Shown: positions 43,763 through 51,965 of the stretch, piece by piece | Numbering within the stretch: the stretch's first letter is position 1 | Layout: each line of letters begins with the position of its first letter | Source: Lepagella muris | GTDB taxonomy: Bacteria > Bacteroidota > Bacteroidia > Bacteroidales > Muribaculaceae | Direction of reading: 5' to 3' | NCBI RefSeq assembly: GCF_004793975.1 | Contig: NZ_SRYB01000001.1 | Coordinates: forward strand, 237,916-301,915 | Length of the DNA stretch: 64,000 nucleotides | Position numbers and translations under genes: made by a program | Notes under the pieces: generated by a model | Told to the model about the DNA's origin: nothing | The model's input: the letters and a program-made list of their open reading frames with translations, nothing else | Databases searched by the model: none

Positions 43763-44146
43763 TCTCTAACTTAGAGTGGGGTATTGTGATTTAAATAACT
43801 GATAATTAAAATATTAAAAATTTATAAGTGCAACAAATGGTCAACAATTAAGGGAAATGGTCAACAAATTATGTACTTTTTCACGTCATATTTTTACTCT
43901 CAACGTTATTCTGATATTTTATATACCAACCCCTATATTCAGTCGAATAAATTCATGAGATTTAATTAATATTATTTTCTCATTAAGAAGATATGTCATT
44001 AATCATCAAATAAATAAGCAATAATAAATCAAAATTCACATAAATTCCAAATATAGGTTAATAAAAATTTTTGATTAAAATAAAATTTGTTCATATCAGC
44101 AGATTTTATTAATTTTGCCATGTAATGCCCCACTCTAAGTTAGAGA
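43763..44146. promoter_or_regulatory. Invertible promoter segment bounded by 19-bp inverted repeats
   Basis: IR-left TCTCTAACTTAGAGTGGGG (43763-43781) and its exact reverse complement IR-right (44128-44146) flank 346 bp of very A+T-rich DNA. Each IR contains a near-palindromic core, CTCTAA-c-TTAGAG, as expected for a recombinase dimer site. The segment lies between a tyrosine recombinase gene and an antiterminator gene and carries one consensus promoter. These are the parts of a Bacteroidales phase-variation switch; inversion itself is not shown by one assembly. Confidence 0.85.
44086..44117 (+). promoter_or_regulatory. Consensus Bacteroidales promoter inside the invertible segment (ON orientation)
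   Basis: TTTG at 44086-44089 (-33 box) and TAATTTTG at 44110-44117 (-7 box), 20 bp apart, a full consensus match. It points rightward to the fusion gene at 44201; transcription should start near 44124, just inside IR-right. Inversion would aim it at the recombinase terminator instead. Confidence 0.82.
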
Positions 44147-44200
44147 AGGACTAAGTTTGTATGGGTAATACACTGAAAATGTGTATGTTCTGCCCTCACT

Positions 44201-45907
44201 ATGCCATCGGGAAACCATTTCCCATCGGCAACACATAAAGCATTTGAGAATGAGACCTCACGGTCTGGAACTCTCGGTTTGCCATTATTCTTACGTTGGA
44301 CAGTTTTACTGAGTCAACGAAAGGAAGAGCACTCTTCACTATACCCCCAAGTTACGGATTTTTCTACTGTGAACTTATTGGAATATATAAGGTTGCAGAA
44401 CGATGAGCTGAAAAAGTCCTCGTCACGTACAACGCAGGAAAAGACCGCTCAGTTTGTGACGACAATCTCCGGATATTGTGATGCCGACACCGACTTGCGA
44501 ATGGCACAGACTACGCCCTTTGTCATGGGTTACGGAAAATCCATAACCGACGGCTCCGGCAAGACCTACAGCCCGACCGTGGCAAACGAATGTGTGGAAC
44601 GTCTGCGCGGAACCATCCGTAAAGCCATCCGCGACAAGGTAATACCCAATTACGATCCCATCCCCGAAGCACTCGACAGACTGCGCAATGATGTATGGGG
44701 TCTTGAAGTGAAAGCCGAGTCACCAGTAAAGATAGATCTCCGGCTGACCGATGCCGTGTTGACCCTGACGCGCAAATTAACTTGGATATTCGCTAACCGC
44801 TCCATTGCGGAGCAATCCGACGACCCGCAGCAGCGCCGTCGGCTCCGCGAAGAGACCACCGACGCACGTGCCGTGCTCATCTACCTCTTCAGCCTCTTCT
44901 TCTACGGACTCGACATCGAATCCATCCTCCGCCTCAAGACATCAGAACCCTCAGAAAATTCAGAGTGCTTCATCCCGAAATACGGTCGGGCATTGCCGAT
45001 TCCGGCAGTAGCCCTCTCCCTCGCCCGAATGCACAACGAAGGGAAGATCTGCACCACCGGCGACCGACTCTTCAGCGTAATCAGCGACACAGATACCGAC
45101 GCGCAGATTGCAGCCAAAGCGAAGCGCATCATGACGCGTGCCTGCAAATGGCTCCGCCGTCAGGAGATACCCCTCGCCACCTATCCCGACACCTTCAGCG
45201 AATGGCTCTCACTCGCCGCCGAGACCGGTGCACCGGCAGCAGCCATCGAGACAGCGATACAATGCGCCGTCAGCGGCAAGTTTACCGAGATAGACGAGCA
45301 GACATGGCTCGACCTCAACCGTTCGGAACGCAGTGTAGCCACATTCCTCCAGCACAACTGGTACGTACTCTGTAGCTACTCCACCACCTTCCGTGGCGAA
45401 AAACTCCGTTCATTCATAGCACGTTCCGGCATCTTCGGCACAGAAACCGAAGCCTACCGCCGACTCTACAACCCCACCGATAACACCGACGAACGCCCCA
45501 CAGAGACATCCGCCATAAGCCGATTCGTCTTCCTCAAGGCGAACCCCATAGAGGCGATGCTCATCGACAGGCTAAGACGCGACGCCGCACTTCTCCGCGT
45601 GAGCCGTACCCGCCAATTCGCAATAGTACCACAACACGAAATCGAGATCTTCCAGGTAGCCCTCCGCGACTTCCGCGACGACGTAGACCTCGTAGACCGC
45701 GAGGAATGGATCGCCGCCCACCGTAAAGAATTCGCCAAATCCCAAAAAGTGATAATCCACACCGGACCCTTCAAAGGACGCGAAGCCACCATCATCGACA
45801 TCAAGACGAAGCAGGGCAGCGAACCCCACTACCTCCTCTCCCTCGCCCACGCCACCTTCACCATCGTCGCGACCCGCACCGCCCTCGCCCTCGACGCCGC
45901 CCCGTAG
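44201..45907 (+). CDS. Recombinase-like domain fused to a NusG/UpxY-type antiterminator
   Basis: A 568-residue protein. Residues about 54-150 follow the SAM-like core-binding domain, and about 170-360 follow the tyrosine-recombinase catalytic fold: LIYLFSLFFYGLDIESILRL parallels MFLLSFYMMGISFVDMAFL of the neighbouring recombinase, and ATYPDTFSEWLSLAAETGA parallels TTYTSRHSWASIARTRNV. The catalytic Arg, His and Tyr are not kept, so strand cleavage is unlikely. Residues about 386-505 form a NusG NGN-type domain (WYVLCSYSTTFRGEKL) and 514-548 a KOW motif (KVIIHTGPFKGREATIIDI). It is driven by the invertible promoter and heads the capsule locus. The translation start is uncertain; the first 50 residues look unstructured. 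Confidence 0.8.
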   Translation: MPSGNHFPSATHKAFENETSRSGTLGLPLFLRWTVLLSQRKEEHSSLYPQVTDFSTVNLLEYIRLQNDELKKSSSRTTQEKTAQFVTTISGYCDADTDLRMAQTTPFVMGYGKSITDGSGKTYSPTVANECVERLRGTIRKAIRDKVIPNYDPIPEALDRLRNDVWGLEVKAESPVKIDLRLTDAVLTLTRKLTWIFANRSIAEQSDDPQQRRRLREETTDARAVLIYLFSLFFYGLDIESILRLKTSEPSENSECFIPKYGRALPIPAVALSLARMHNEGKICTTGDRLFSVISDTDTDAQIAAKAKRIMTRACKWLRRQEIPLATYPDTFSEWLSLAAETGAPAAAIETAIQCAVSGKFTEIDEQTWLDLNRSERSVATFLQHNWYVLCSYSTTFRGEKLRSFIARSGIFGTETEAYRRLYNPTDNTDERPTETSAISRFVFLKANPIEAMLIDRLRRDAALLRVSRTRQFAIVPQHEIEIFQVALRDFRDDVDLVDREEWIAAHRKEFAKSQKVIIHTGPFKGREATIIDIKTKQGSEPHYLLSLAHATFTIVATRTALALDAAP

Positions 45908-46188
45908 CCCCTAAAAGGGGAGCGAAACCGGGAGCGTCAGCTTCCAGCTTGCGCAAATCCGTGAAGATACCAAAGGATCAACAGCGTAGCCGTTTTGTTT
46001 CAAGTGTGAGCGTGAAGCGCGAAAAAAGATAAACCGCAGAGACCACAAAGCTCACGGAGAATTATCTTCACACGAAGAAACAAAAGAATAAAAAGAAATT
46101 AATCTACAATAAAATATAATTTCCGATCTTGCCACCTTACCTCCTACTTTAGGGGGTAGGGAGTTTAATCAGATACTCCCCTAAAGTT
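45908..46188. other. Intergenic region between the antiterminator gene and the flippase gene
   Basis: Holds a short CCCCTAAAAGGGG hairpin directly after the stop codon (near 45908-45921), the partial repeat unit at 46033-46050, and a 10-bp hairpin at 46146-46187 whose 3' arm ends one base before the TTG start at 46189. No promoter box stands out, so the capsule genes probably depend on read-through from upstream. Confidence 0.5.
46146..46187 (+). promoter_or_regulatory. Hairpin abutting the flippase start codon
   Basis: ACTTTAGGGG (46146-46155) pairs with CCCCTAAAGT (46178-46187), with GGGAGT/ACTCCC offering an alternative inner pairing. It covers the region where a ribosome-binding site should be, so it could repress translation or act as a pause or termination site for the antiterminator. 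Confidence 0.5.
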
Positions 46189-47622
46189 TTGTCTGAATCG
46201 CTGAAAAGAAAGACCCTAAAGGGCACACTCTGGAGCACTCTCGAAAGATTCTCCGTGCAGGGTATAGCATTCGTCGTCATGATTATCATGGCGCGTATAC
46301 TTACCCCTGAGGACTACGGTCTTGTAGGGATGCTCACGATATTCATAGCCATTTCGCAGTCGCTTGTAAATAGTGGTTTCTCGCAAGCTTTAATCCGGAA
46401 ACAGGACCGTTCGGAGGTTGACAACTCCACCGTCTTCTACTTCAATATCGGAGTCGGGCTGGTTCTCTATCTCCTCCTCTTCCTCTGTGCTCCGCTTATT
46501 GCTCGGTTCTACAACGAGCCGATACTTGTGCCACTCACACGACTTATCTCGGTCAGCGTGCTGATCAATTCCTTTGTCGTCGTGCAGAGAGCATTGCTGA
46601 CGGTTAGGATAGACTTCAAGACACAGGCAAAGGCTTCATCTGCGGCTGCTGTTGTCTCCGGTGCGGTCGGTATAACGATGGCATACACCGGTTCTGGGGT
46701 GTGGTCGATAGTCTGGTATCAGCTGACCAACCTAACCGTTAATGTAGGTCTGCTGTGGATATTATCCCCATGGCGTCCGCAGTGGATATATTCATGGAAG
46801 TCTTTCCGTGAACTTTTCTCATTTGGATCTAAACTAGCTTTATCTGGAATTCTTGAGTCTCTCTACCAAAATATATATCTTATGATTATTGGAAAAGTAT
46901 TCAAGGCATCCGATCTTGGCTATTATACGAGGGCACATCAGTTTGCGGAATTCCCGTCATCAAATGTATCTGGTATAATACAGCGGGTCACGTTCCCGAT
47001 ACTCTGCTCCATACAAGATGATGACGAGCGTCTTCGCAGTGTCTACCGCCGTTTCCTGCGTCTCTCCGCCTTCATCGTGTTCCCACTCATGATAGGGCTT
47101 GCGGCAGTGGCGCATCCGTTCATTCTGCTTGTGCTGAAGGAGCAGTGGGAGTTTGCCGCAGTCCTTCTCCAGATAATCTGTCTGGGTATGATGTGGTATC
47201 CAATCCATGCCATCAACCTCAATCTACTTCAGGTGAAGGGGAGGAGTGACCTGTTCCTCCGTCTGGAGATAATCAAGAAATGTCTCGGAGTCACCATGAT
47301 ATGCATCACTGTGCCGTTCGGCATAGTCGCCATGTGCTGGGGCTCCGTGGCGAACTCGATAATCGCACTGATAATCAACACCCACTATACGGGTAAACTC
47401 ATACAGGTGGGCTTCCTGCGCCAGATGCGCGATCTTGTCCCGACACTCCTCTACTCATTCTCGATGGGCGCGGTGGTCTGGGGCGTGGTGCAGTTGGTTC
47501 CCGGCAACATGCTGAAACTCATAGCCGGCATACTGTCTGGCATCGTGTACTTCCTGATTGTGACGAGACTCACACGCTCGTCAGACCTGCGCGAGCTCCT
47601 TTCATTCGTAAAAACAAAATAA
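46189..47622 (+). CDS. wzx: Oligosaccharide flippase (Wzx-like), TTG start
   Basis: Inner-membrane flippase of 477 residues that moves lipid-linked repeat units across the membrane, with about 12-14 hydrophobic helices. The N-terminus MSESLKRKTLKGTLWSTLER fits the start commonly seen in this family, which supports the TTG at 46189; the next in-frame Met (residue about 37) would remove the first conserved helix. First biosynthetic gene of the capsule locus. Confidence 0.85.
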   Translation: MSESLKRKTLKGTLWSTLERFSVQGIAFVVMIIMARILTPEDYGLVGMLTIFIAISQSLVNSGFSQALIRKQDRSEVDNSTVFYFNIGVGLVLYLLLFLCAPLIARFYNEPILVPLTRLISVSVLINSFVVVQRALLTVRIDFKTQAKASSAAAVVSGAVGITMAYTGSGVWSIVWYQLTNLTVNVGLLWILSPWRPQWIYSWKSFRELFSFGSKLALSGILESLYQNIYLMIIGKVFKASDLGYYTRAHQFAEFPSSNVSGIIQRVTFPILCSIQDDDERLRSVYRRFLRLSAFIVFPLMIGLAAVAHPFILLVLKEQWEFAAVLLQIICLGMMWYPIHAINLNLLQVKGRSDLFLRLEIIKKCLGVTMICITVPFGIVAMCWGSVANSIIALIINTHYTGKLIQVGFLRQMRDLVPTLLYSFSMGAVVWGVVQLVPGNMLKLIAGILSGIVYFLIVTRLTRSSDLRELLSFVKTK

Positions 47623-47634
47623 TCAGTATAAATT

Positions 47635-48747
47635 ATGGACGGTAACAAGCAGATTACCGTGACTTCTCCGCTACTTCCCGATCTGGAGGAGTTTCACGAC
47701 ATGCTCAGGGAGATCTGGGCAAGCAAGTGGATAACGAACAACGGTTCCTTTCATAAACAGTTGGAGAAGGAACTTGCCGCATATCTCAAGGTGCCATACA
47801 TCAGTCTCTTCACCAACGGCACGTTGCCCCTTATCACAGCCCTCCAGGCACTGCGCATCACCGGTGAGGTCATAACCACCCCCTACAGCTTTGTAGCCAC
47901 GACCCACTCACTGTGGTGGAACGGCATCAAGCCGGTGTTTGTTGACGTGGATCCCGCCACCTGCAACCTTGACCCCTCAAAGATAGAGGCGGCAATAACA
48001 CCGAAGACCACCGCCATCATGCCCGTTCACTGCTACGGCAAGCCGTGCGACACGAAGGCGATACAGGAGATAGCCGACAAGTACGGGCTGAAGGTGATAT
48101 ATGATGCCGCCCATGCCTTCGGAGTGGAGGTAAACGGGGAATCCGTCCTCAATGCCGGCGACATGTCGACACTCTCGTTCCATGCCACAAAGGTCTACAA
48201 CACGATCGAGGGCGGGGCGATGGTGATGCAGGATGAGGTGACGAAGAAACGCATCGACTATCTGAAGAACTTCGGATTCGCCAACGAGACGACGGTTGTC
48301 GCCCCCGGCATCAACTCCAAGATGGACGAGATGCGCTCAGCCTACGGACTCCTCAATCTCCGTCAGGTGGATGCGGCTATAGCCGCCCGTCAGAAAGTAG
48401 CCAACGCCTACCGCGAGGCACTGCGCGATGTTGAGGGCATCAGCTTCTTCGACGACATGCCCGGAGTGCGCCACAACTACAGCTATTTCCCGATCTTCAT
48501 AGATGCGGAGCGGTTCGGCAAGACCCGTGATGCACTCTATCAGGAGATGAAGGAAGCCAACGTTCTCGGACGCCGCTACTTTTATCCCCTCATAAGCGAG
48601 TTCAGCACCTACAAGGGGCTTCCATCCGCCACGCGCGAGAATCTCCCTGTTGCACATAAACTTGCTGACACGGTTCTATGTCTTCCGATGCATCATGACC
48701 TTTCGGATGCAGATATAGAGAGGGTTCTTAAATTCTTCAGGAAATGA
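47635..48747 (+). CDS. DegT/DnrJ/EryC1-family sugar aminotransferase
   Basis: A 370-residue PLP enzyme that makes an amino sugar from a nucleotide-linked keto-sugar. The PLP lysine is Lys186 in LSFHATKVYNTIEGG; other marks are FTNGTLPLITAL, TTPYSFVATTHS and MPVHCYGKPCD. The following genes encode an acyltransferase and acyl-chain enzymes, so the amino group is likely acylated. The exact substrate (for example a dTDP-4-keto-6-deoxy sugar) cannot be read from sequence. Overlaps the next gene by 4 bp. Confidence 0.9.
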   Translation: MDGNKQITVTSPLLPDLEEFHDMLREIWASKWITNNGSFHKQLEKELAAYLKVPYISLFTNGTLPLITALQALRITGEVITTPYSFVATTHSLWWNGIKPVFVDVDPATCNLDPSKIEAAITPKTTAIMPVHCYGKPCDTKAIQEIADKYGLKVIYDAAHAFGVEVNGESVLNAGDMSTLSFHATKVYNTIEGGAMVMQDEVTKKRIDYLKNFGFANETTVVAPGINSKMDEMRSAYGLLNLRQVDAAIAARQKVANAYREALRDVEGISFFDDMPGVRHNYSYFPIFIDAERFGKTRDALYQEMKEANVLGRRYFYPLISEFSTYKGLPSATRENLPVAHKLADTVLCLPMHHDLSDADIERVLKFFRK

Positions 48748-49379
48748 AAAATCTGATTATAATAGGAGCCCGTGGATTCGGGAGGGAAGTCTACAATCTT
48801 TATCTGGATTGTAGAAGGAATGATCCGGAATTAGTTTGCAAGGGGTTCCTTGATGACAAAGCGGATGCCTTGGATGGATATGAGGGGTATCCTCAAATAA
48901 TATCCTCAGTGGAGGATTATGAAGTTCAGGACGATGATGTCTTTGTATGTGCCCTTGGAGATATAAGATATAAAAAGCAATATGTGGAAAAAATACTTGC
49001 CAAAGGTGGTGAGTTTATATCCCTCATACATCCGGATGTTCAGATAGGGATGAACACAATGATAGGCAAAGGTTGCATAATACGTACTGCGTGCAGCATA
49101 AGCTGCGATATAACGATAGGTGATTATGTGACCATCATGGGTTATTCTGTACTTGGGCATGACTGCAAGGTCAGGGACTGGTCCCATCTTGGTGCATATT
49201 CATTCCTCGGAGGATTCTCGGAAGTCGGGGAGATGGTCACGTTGCACCCCGGAGTGCGTCTGCTTCCCCACAAGAAGGTCGGGGACAATTCCATCGTTGG
49301 GGCCGGTAGTGTAGTGTTGAGAAATGTTAAACCGGGGATAACCGTATTCGGGGTCCCTGCAAAAAAAATAGAGTATTAA
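48744..49379 (+). CDS. NeuD-like sugar acyltransferase (left-handed beta-helix)
   Basis: A 211-residue PglD/NeuD-type protein: N-terminal nucleotide-binding-like domain (MKNLIIIGARGFGREVYNL) and a C-terminal hexapeptide-repeat beta-helix (IGMNTMIGKGCIIRTACSIS, VGDNSIVGAGSVV, ITVFGVPAKKI). The active His is probably in GHDCKVRDW. It likely N-acylates the amino sugar made by the preceding aminotransferase. The ACP gene starts one base after its stop, suggesting an acyl-ACP donor. Confidence 0.85.
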   Translation: MKNLIIIGARGFGREVYNLYLDCRRNDPELVCKGFLDDKADALDGYEGYPQIISSVEDYEVQDDDVFVCALGDIRYKKQYVEKILAKGGEFISLIHPDVQIGMNTMIGKGCIIRTACSISCDITIGDYVTIMGYSVLGHDCKVRDWSHLGAYSFLGGFSEVGEMVTLHPGVRLLPHKKVGDNSIVGAGSVVLRNVKPGITVFGVPAKKIEY

Positions 49380-49380
49380 T

Positions 49381-49608
49381 ATGGATTTGAACAGTTTTAT
49401 AGAGAAATTTGCAGAGGCGATTGAATTGGAGGATTCCTCTGTTCTGAGTAGAGATACAGTGTTCCGCACATTGCCGGAATGGGATTCATTGTCCTATCTT
49501 TCAGTGATAGCGATGATGGATGAGGAATATGACATCCAGATAGAGAACGCTGATTTCAAGCAACTGCTGACAATAGAGGATCTGGTAAACTATATTTCCA
49601 ACAGGTAA
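49381..49608 (+). CDS. Acyl carrier protein
   Basis: A 75-residue carrier with the phosphopantetheine Ser in EWDSLSYLSV (Ser36) and the usual acidic helices. It carries the acyl chain built by the next two genes. The tail overlaps the KAS III start by one base (TAATG). Confidence 0.88.
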   Translation: MDLNSFIEKFAEAIELEDSSVLSRDTVFRTLPEWDSLSYLSVIAMMDEEYDIQIENADFKQLLTIEDLVNYISNR

Positions 49609-50666
49609 TGGCATTCTCATCATATACAGGTGTGGGTGTGACAGCCCTCGCCGGGGCAGTCCCCCATACCGTCATAGACAATTACAGGTACACTGACTAT
49701 TTCCCTGCCGATCAGGTCAGGGAAGTGGTTGACAAGGTGGGTATCTACGAGCGTCGTTTCGCAGACAAGGACACGTGCTCCTCCGACCTCTGTTTCGCGG
49801 CGGCTCAGAGACTTATTGATGACAACGATATAGACAGGTCGGAGATAGACCTTCTGATATTCATCTCGCAGACCCCCGACTACAGGATGCCTGCCACATC
49901 AGTGTTACTTCAGCATCGTCTCGGGTTGCCAAACTCGACGGTTGCGTTTGACATCAACCTTGGATGCTCCGCCTTCATATACGGGCTTAACGTGGTGTAT
50001 GCACTCATGTCGGGAGGCAACTACCGTAAGGCATTATTGCTTGACGGGGAGACCCGGTCAAAGGTATATTCCCCTAAGGACAGACGTTCGGCATTCCTTT
50101 TCGGGGATGGTGGAGTCGCCGCGCTTATAGAGAGGGATGAGAAGTTTGGCAGGAGCTATTTCTCACTGAACTCCGACGGTTCACGCGGAGATCTCATCAA
50201 GATAAATGCCGGAGGCTACCGTATGCCGTCATCAGCCGAGACCGTCAAGGAGAAGGTCGTCGATGAGTACGGCAACATCAGGAGTGAGGAGCAGGGCTAC
50301 ATGATGGGGGGCGATGTCTTCAATTTTGTCATACGTGAGATACCTAAGGACATAAAGAAGACCCTTGAATACTCCGGCAAGACTGTGGCAGACTTCAACT
50401 ACTTCATCTTCCATCAGGCGAACAACTTTATCAACAGCTACCTTGCGAAGAAACTCAAGCTTGACACTGCCAGGATACCCTCCACAATAGAGAAGTATGG
50501 CAACACCTCCTCCGTGTCAGTCCCCCTGACCATCGCTGATCAGCTGAAAGGGAAACTTGAAGGGGAGAACACCCTTCTTTTGAGTGCTTTCGGTGTCGGC
50601 ATGACATGGGCTACGGCTGTGGTTCCATTCGTGAATCTTAATATAAGCGACATAGTTGAGGTATGA
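49608..50666 (+). CDS. 3-oxoacyl-ACP synthase III-like enzyme
   Basis: A 352-residue thiolase-fold KAS III with the Cys-His-Asn triad: Cys120 (INLGCSAFIYG), His269 (FIFHQANNF) and Asn299 (KYGNTSSVS). It condenses a primer with malonyl-ACP to give a 3-oxoacyl-ACP. Clustered with ACP and a ketoreductase inside a capsule locus, it probably makes a short 3-hydroxyacyl group for sugar decoration, not bulk fatty acids. Confidence 0.88.
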   Translation: MAFSSYTGVGVTALAGAVPHTVIDNYRYTDYFPADQVREVVDKVGIYERRFADKDTCSSDLCFAAAQRLIDDNDIDRSEIDLLIFISQTPDYRMPATSVLLQHRLGLPNSTVAFDINLGCSAFIYGLNVVYALMSGGNYRKALLLDGETRSKVYSPKDRRSAFLFGDGGVAALIERDEKFGRSYFSLNSDGSRGDLIKINAGGYRMPSSAETVKEKVVDEYGNIRSEEQGYMMGGDVFNFVIREIPKDIKKTLEYSGKTVADFNYFIFHQANNFINSYLAKKLKLDTARIPSTIEKYGNTSSVSVPLTIADQLKGKLEGENTLLLSAFGVGMTWATAVVPFVNLNISDIVEV

Positions 50667-51424
50667 ATCCATTCTCGTTGGAAGATAAGGTTATAGTAAT
50701 AACCGGGGCATCCTCAGGCATAGGAAGGCACACCGCCATCTCCTGTAGCCTGCAGGGTGCTTCGGTCATCCTTATAGGTCGTAATCCGGAACGTCTTCAG
50801 GAGACATACACATGCCTGTCTGAAGGCAAGAGACACGGCAGTTACGTGTTGGATCTCACGGATGATGCATGTATGTCGGATGTGGTTCAACAGATAAACA
50901 CGGATTTTGGGCGGATAGACGGGATTGTACATTGTGCCGGCATTTCCGGGACATTGCCATTGAAATTGGCAGACACCGCTGAGATGGAAAGATATTTCTC
51001 CAACAATGCCATAGGTGCTGTCAACCTTACAAGGGAACTCTGCAAGGTCGGCAGGTTCTCCAAGGATGGAGGCAGCGTTGTGTTCCTGTCATCTGTCGCT
51101 GCACTTACAGGAGATCCCGGGAAAAGTCTGTATGCTATGAGCAAGGGAGCGTTGCTTTCAGGTTGCCGTGCCCTTGCAGCCGAATATGCACGAAGGAAAA
51201 TCAGATTCAACTGCATATCTCCGGGAGTTATCATAACACCGATAAATGAGAATCTTCCGCATATCAAGGATCCCGAAAAAAGGAAGGCATTGGAGGCGAA
51301 GCATCTTCTTGGACTTGGAAAAACAGAGGATGTGGCGAATGCATGCATCTACCTCTTGTCGGATGCATCCCGTTGGATCACAGGACAGAATCTCATCGTT
51401 GACGGGGGGTATACAGTGCAATAG
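50663..51424 (+). CDS. Short-chain dehydrogenase, FabG-like 3-oxoacyl-ACP reductase
   Basis: A 253-residue SDR: cofactor motif TGASSGIG (14-21), NNAIGA-type Asn, catalytic Ser143/144 (VVFLSSVAAL), Tyr157 and Lys161 (YAMSK), and the C-terminal GQNLIVDGG. It likely reduces the KAS III product to a 3-hydroxyacyl-ACP. A sugar-modifying role is the alternative. Overlaps the KAS III gene by 4 bp; last gene of this five-gene module. Confidence 0.87.
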   Translation: MNPFSLEDKVIVITGASSGIGRHTAISCSLQGASVILIGRNPERLQETYTCLSEGKRHGSYVLDLTDDACMSDVVQQINTDFGRIDGIVHCAGISGTLPLKLADTAEMERYFSNNAIGAVNLTRELCKVGRFSKDGGSVVFLSSVAALTGDPGKSLYAMSKGALLSGCRALAAEYARRKIRFNCISPGVIITPINENLPHIKDPEKRKALEAKHLLGLGKTEDVANACIYLLSDASRWITGQNLIVDGGYTVQ

Positions 51425-51965
51425 TGGTTTCTTTGAATACTTGGGGGTACAAGAAATGATTAAAGGATTTGTCCGATTACTAAAATATCATTAATGGGAA
51501 GACTATCGGCCTCGCGTGTAGGTCGCACCCTCCCAAGAGGAGAGGCTAATTTATTAACCTCTTGTATACAAGGTCGCGGAAGAGTTGACAAGAATCATAA
51601 TTCTTAATATCATGATCAAAATACTTTTATTGATCGTGGCCTTGGTGTAGTGGGCTTTTGGATTAACCAAATCCATAACTGCATTTGAGTAGGCCATTGA
51701 CGATTACAGAGAAGCAAGAAGCAGGTCATCCTTTAAGAAACTTGCTTGGGAATTCTGCGGAATTCTTTGGGTGGAATTGCTTTTTATACTTAGTTTTATA
51801 CCCCTCTGATACGAGTAAAGGGTGACATCGAAAATAATAGAGTTGATTTAAGCTGTGTATTTAAATCAACTCAAACAACAGCTTAAATCAACTCAATTTG
51901 TCTAATCAATTGCAGGGAATCAGCCGCGAATGATCCCCTACACGGAACGGTCTAATATTGTCAAT
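51425..51965. other. Intergenic region with repeats and possible remnant
   Basis: About 540 bp without a complete gene. It contains the triple inverted-repeat array at 51840-51894, a CTTGTATACAAG palindrome near 51571, and a short frame (about 51690-51800) reading AIDDYREARSRSSFKKLAWE then a hydrophobic end, which may be a remnant. It marks the change from moderate to very A+T-rich sequence. Confidence 0.5.
51840..51894. repeat. 17-bp inverted repeat with a third, competing half-site
   Basis: GAGTTGATTTAAGCTGT (51840-51856) pairs perfectly with ACAGCTTAAATCAACTC (51878-51894). TTAAATCAACTC (51861-51872) repeats part of the right arm and can pair with the left arm instead. The two hairpins exclude each other. 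Confidence 0.8.
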
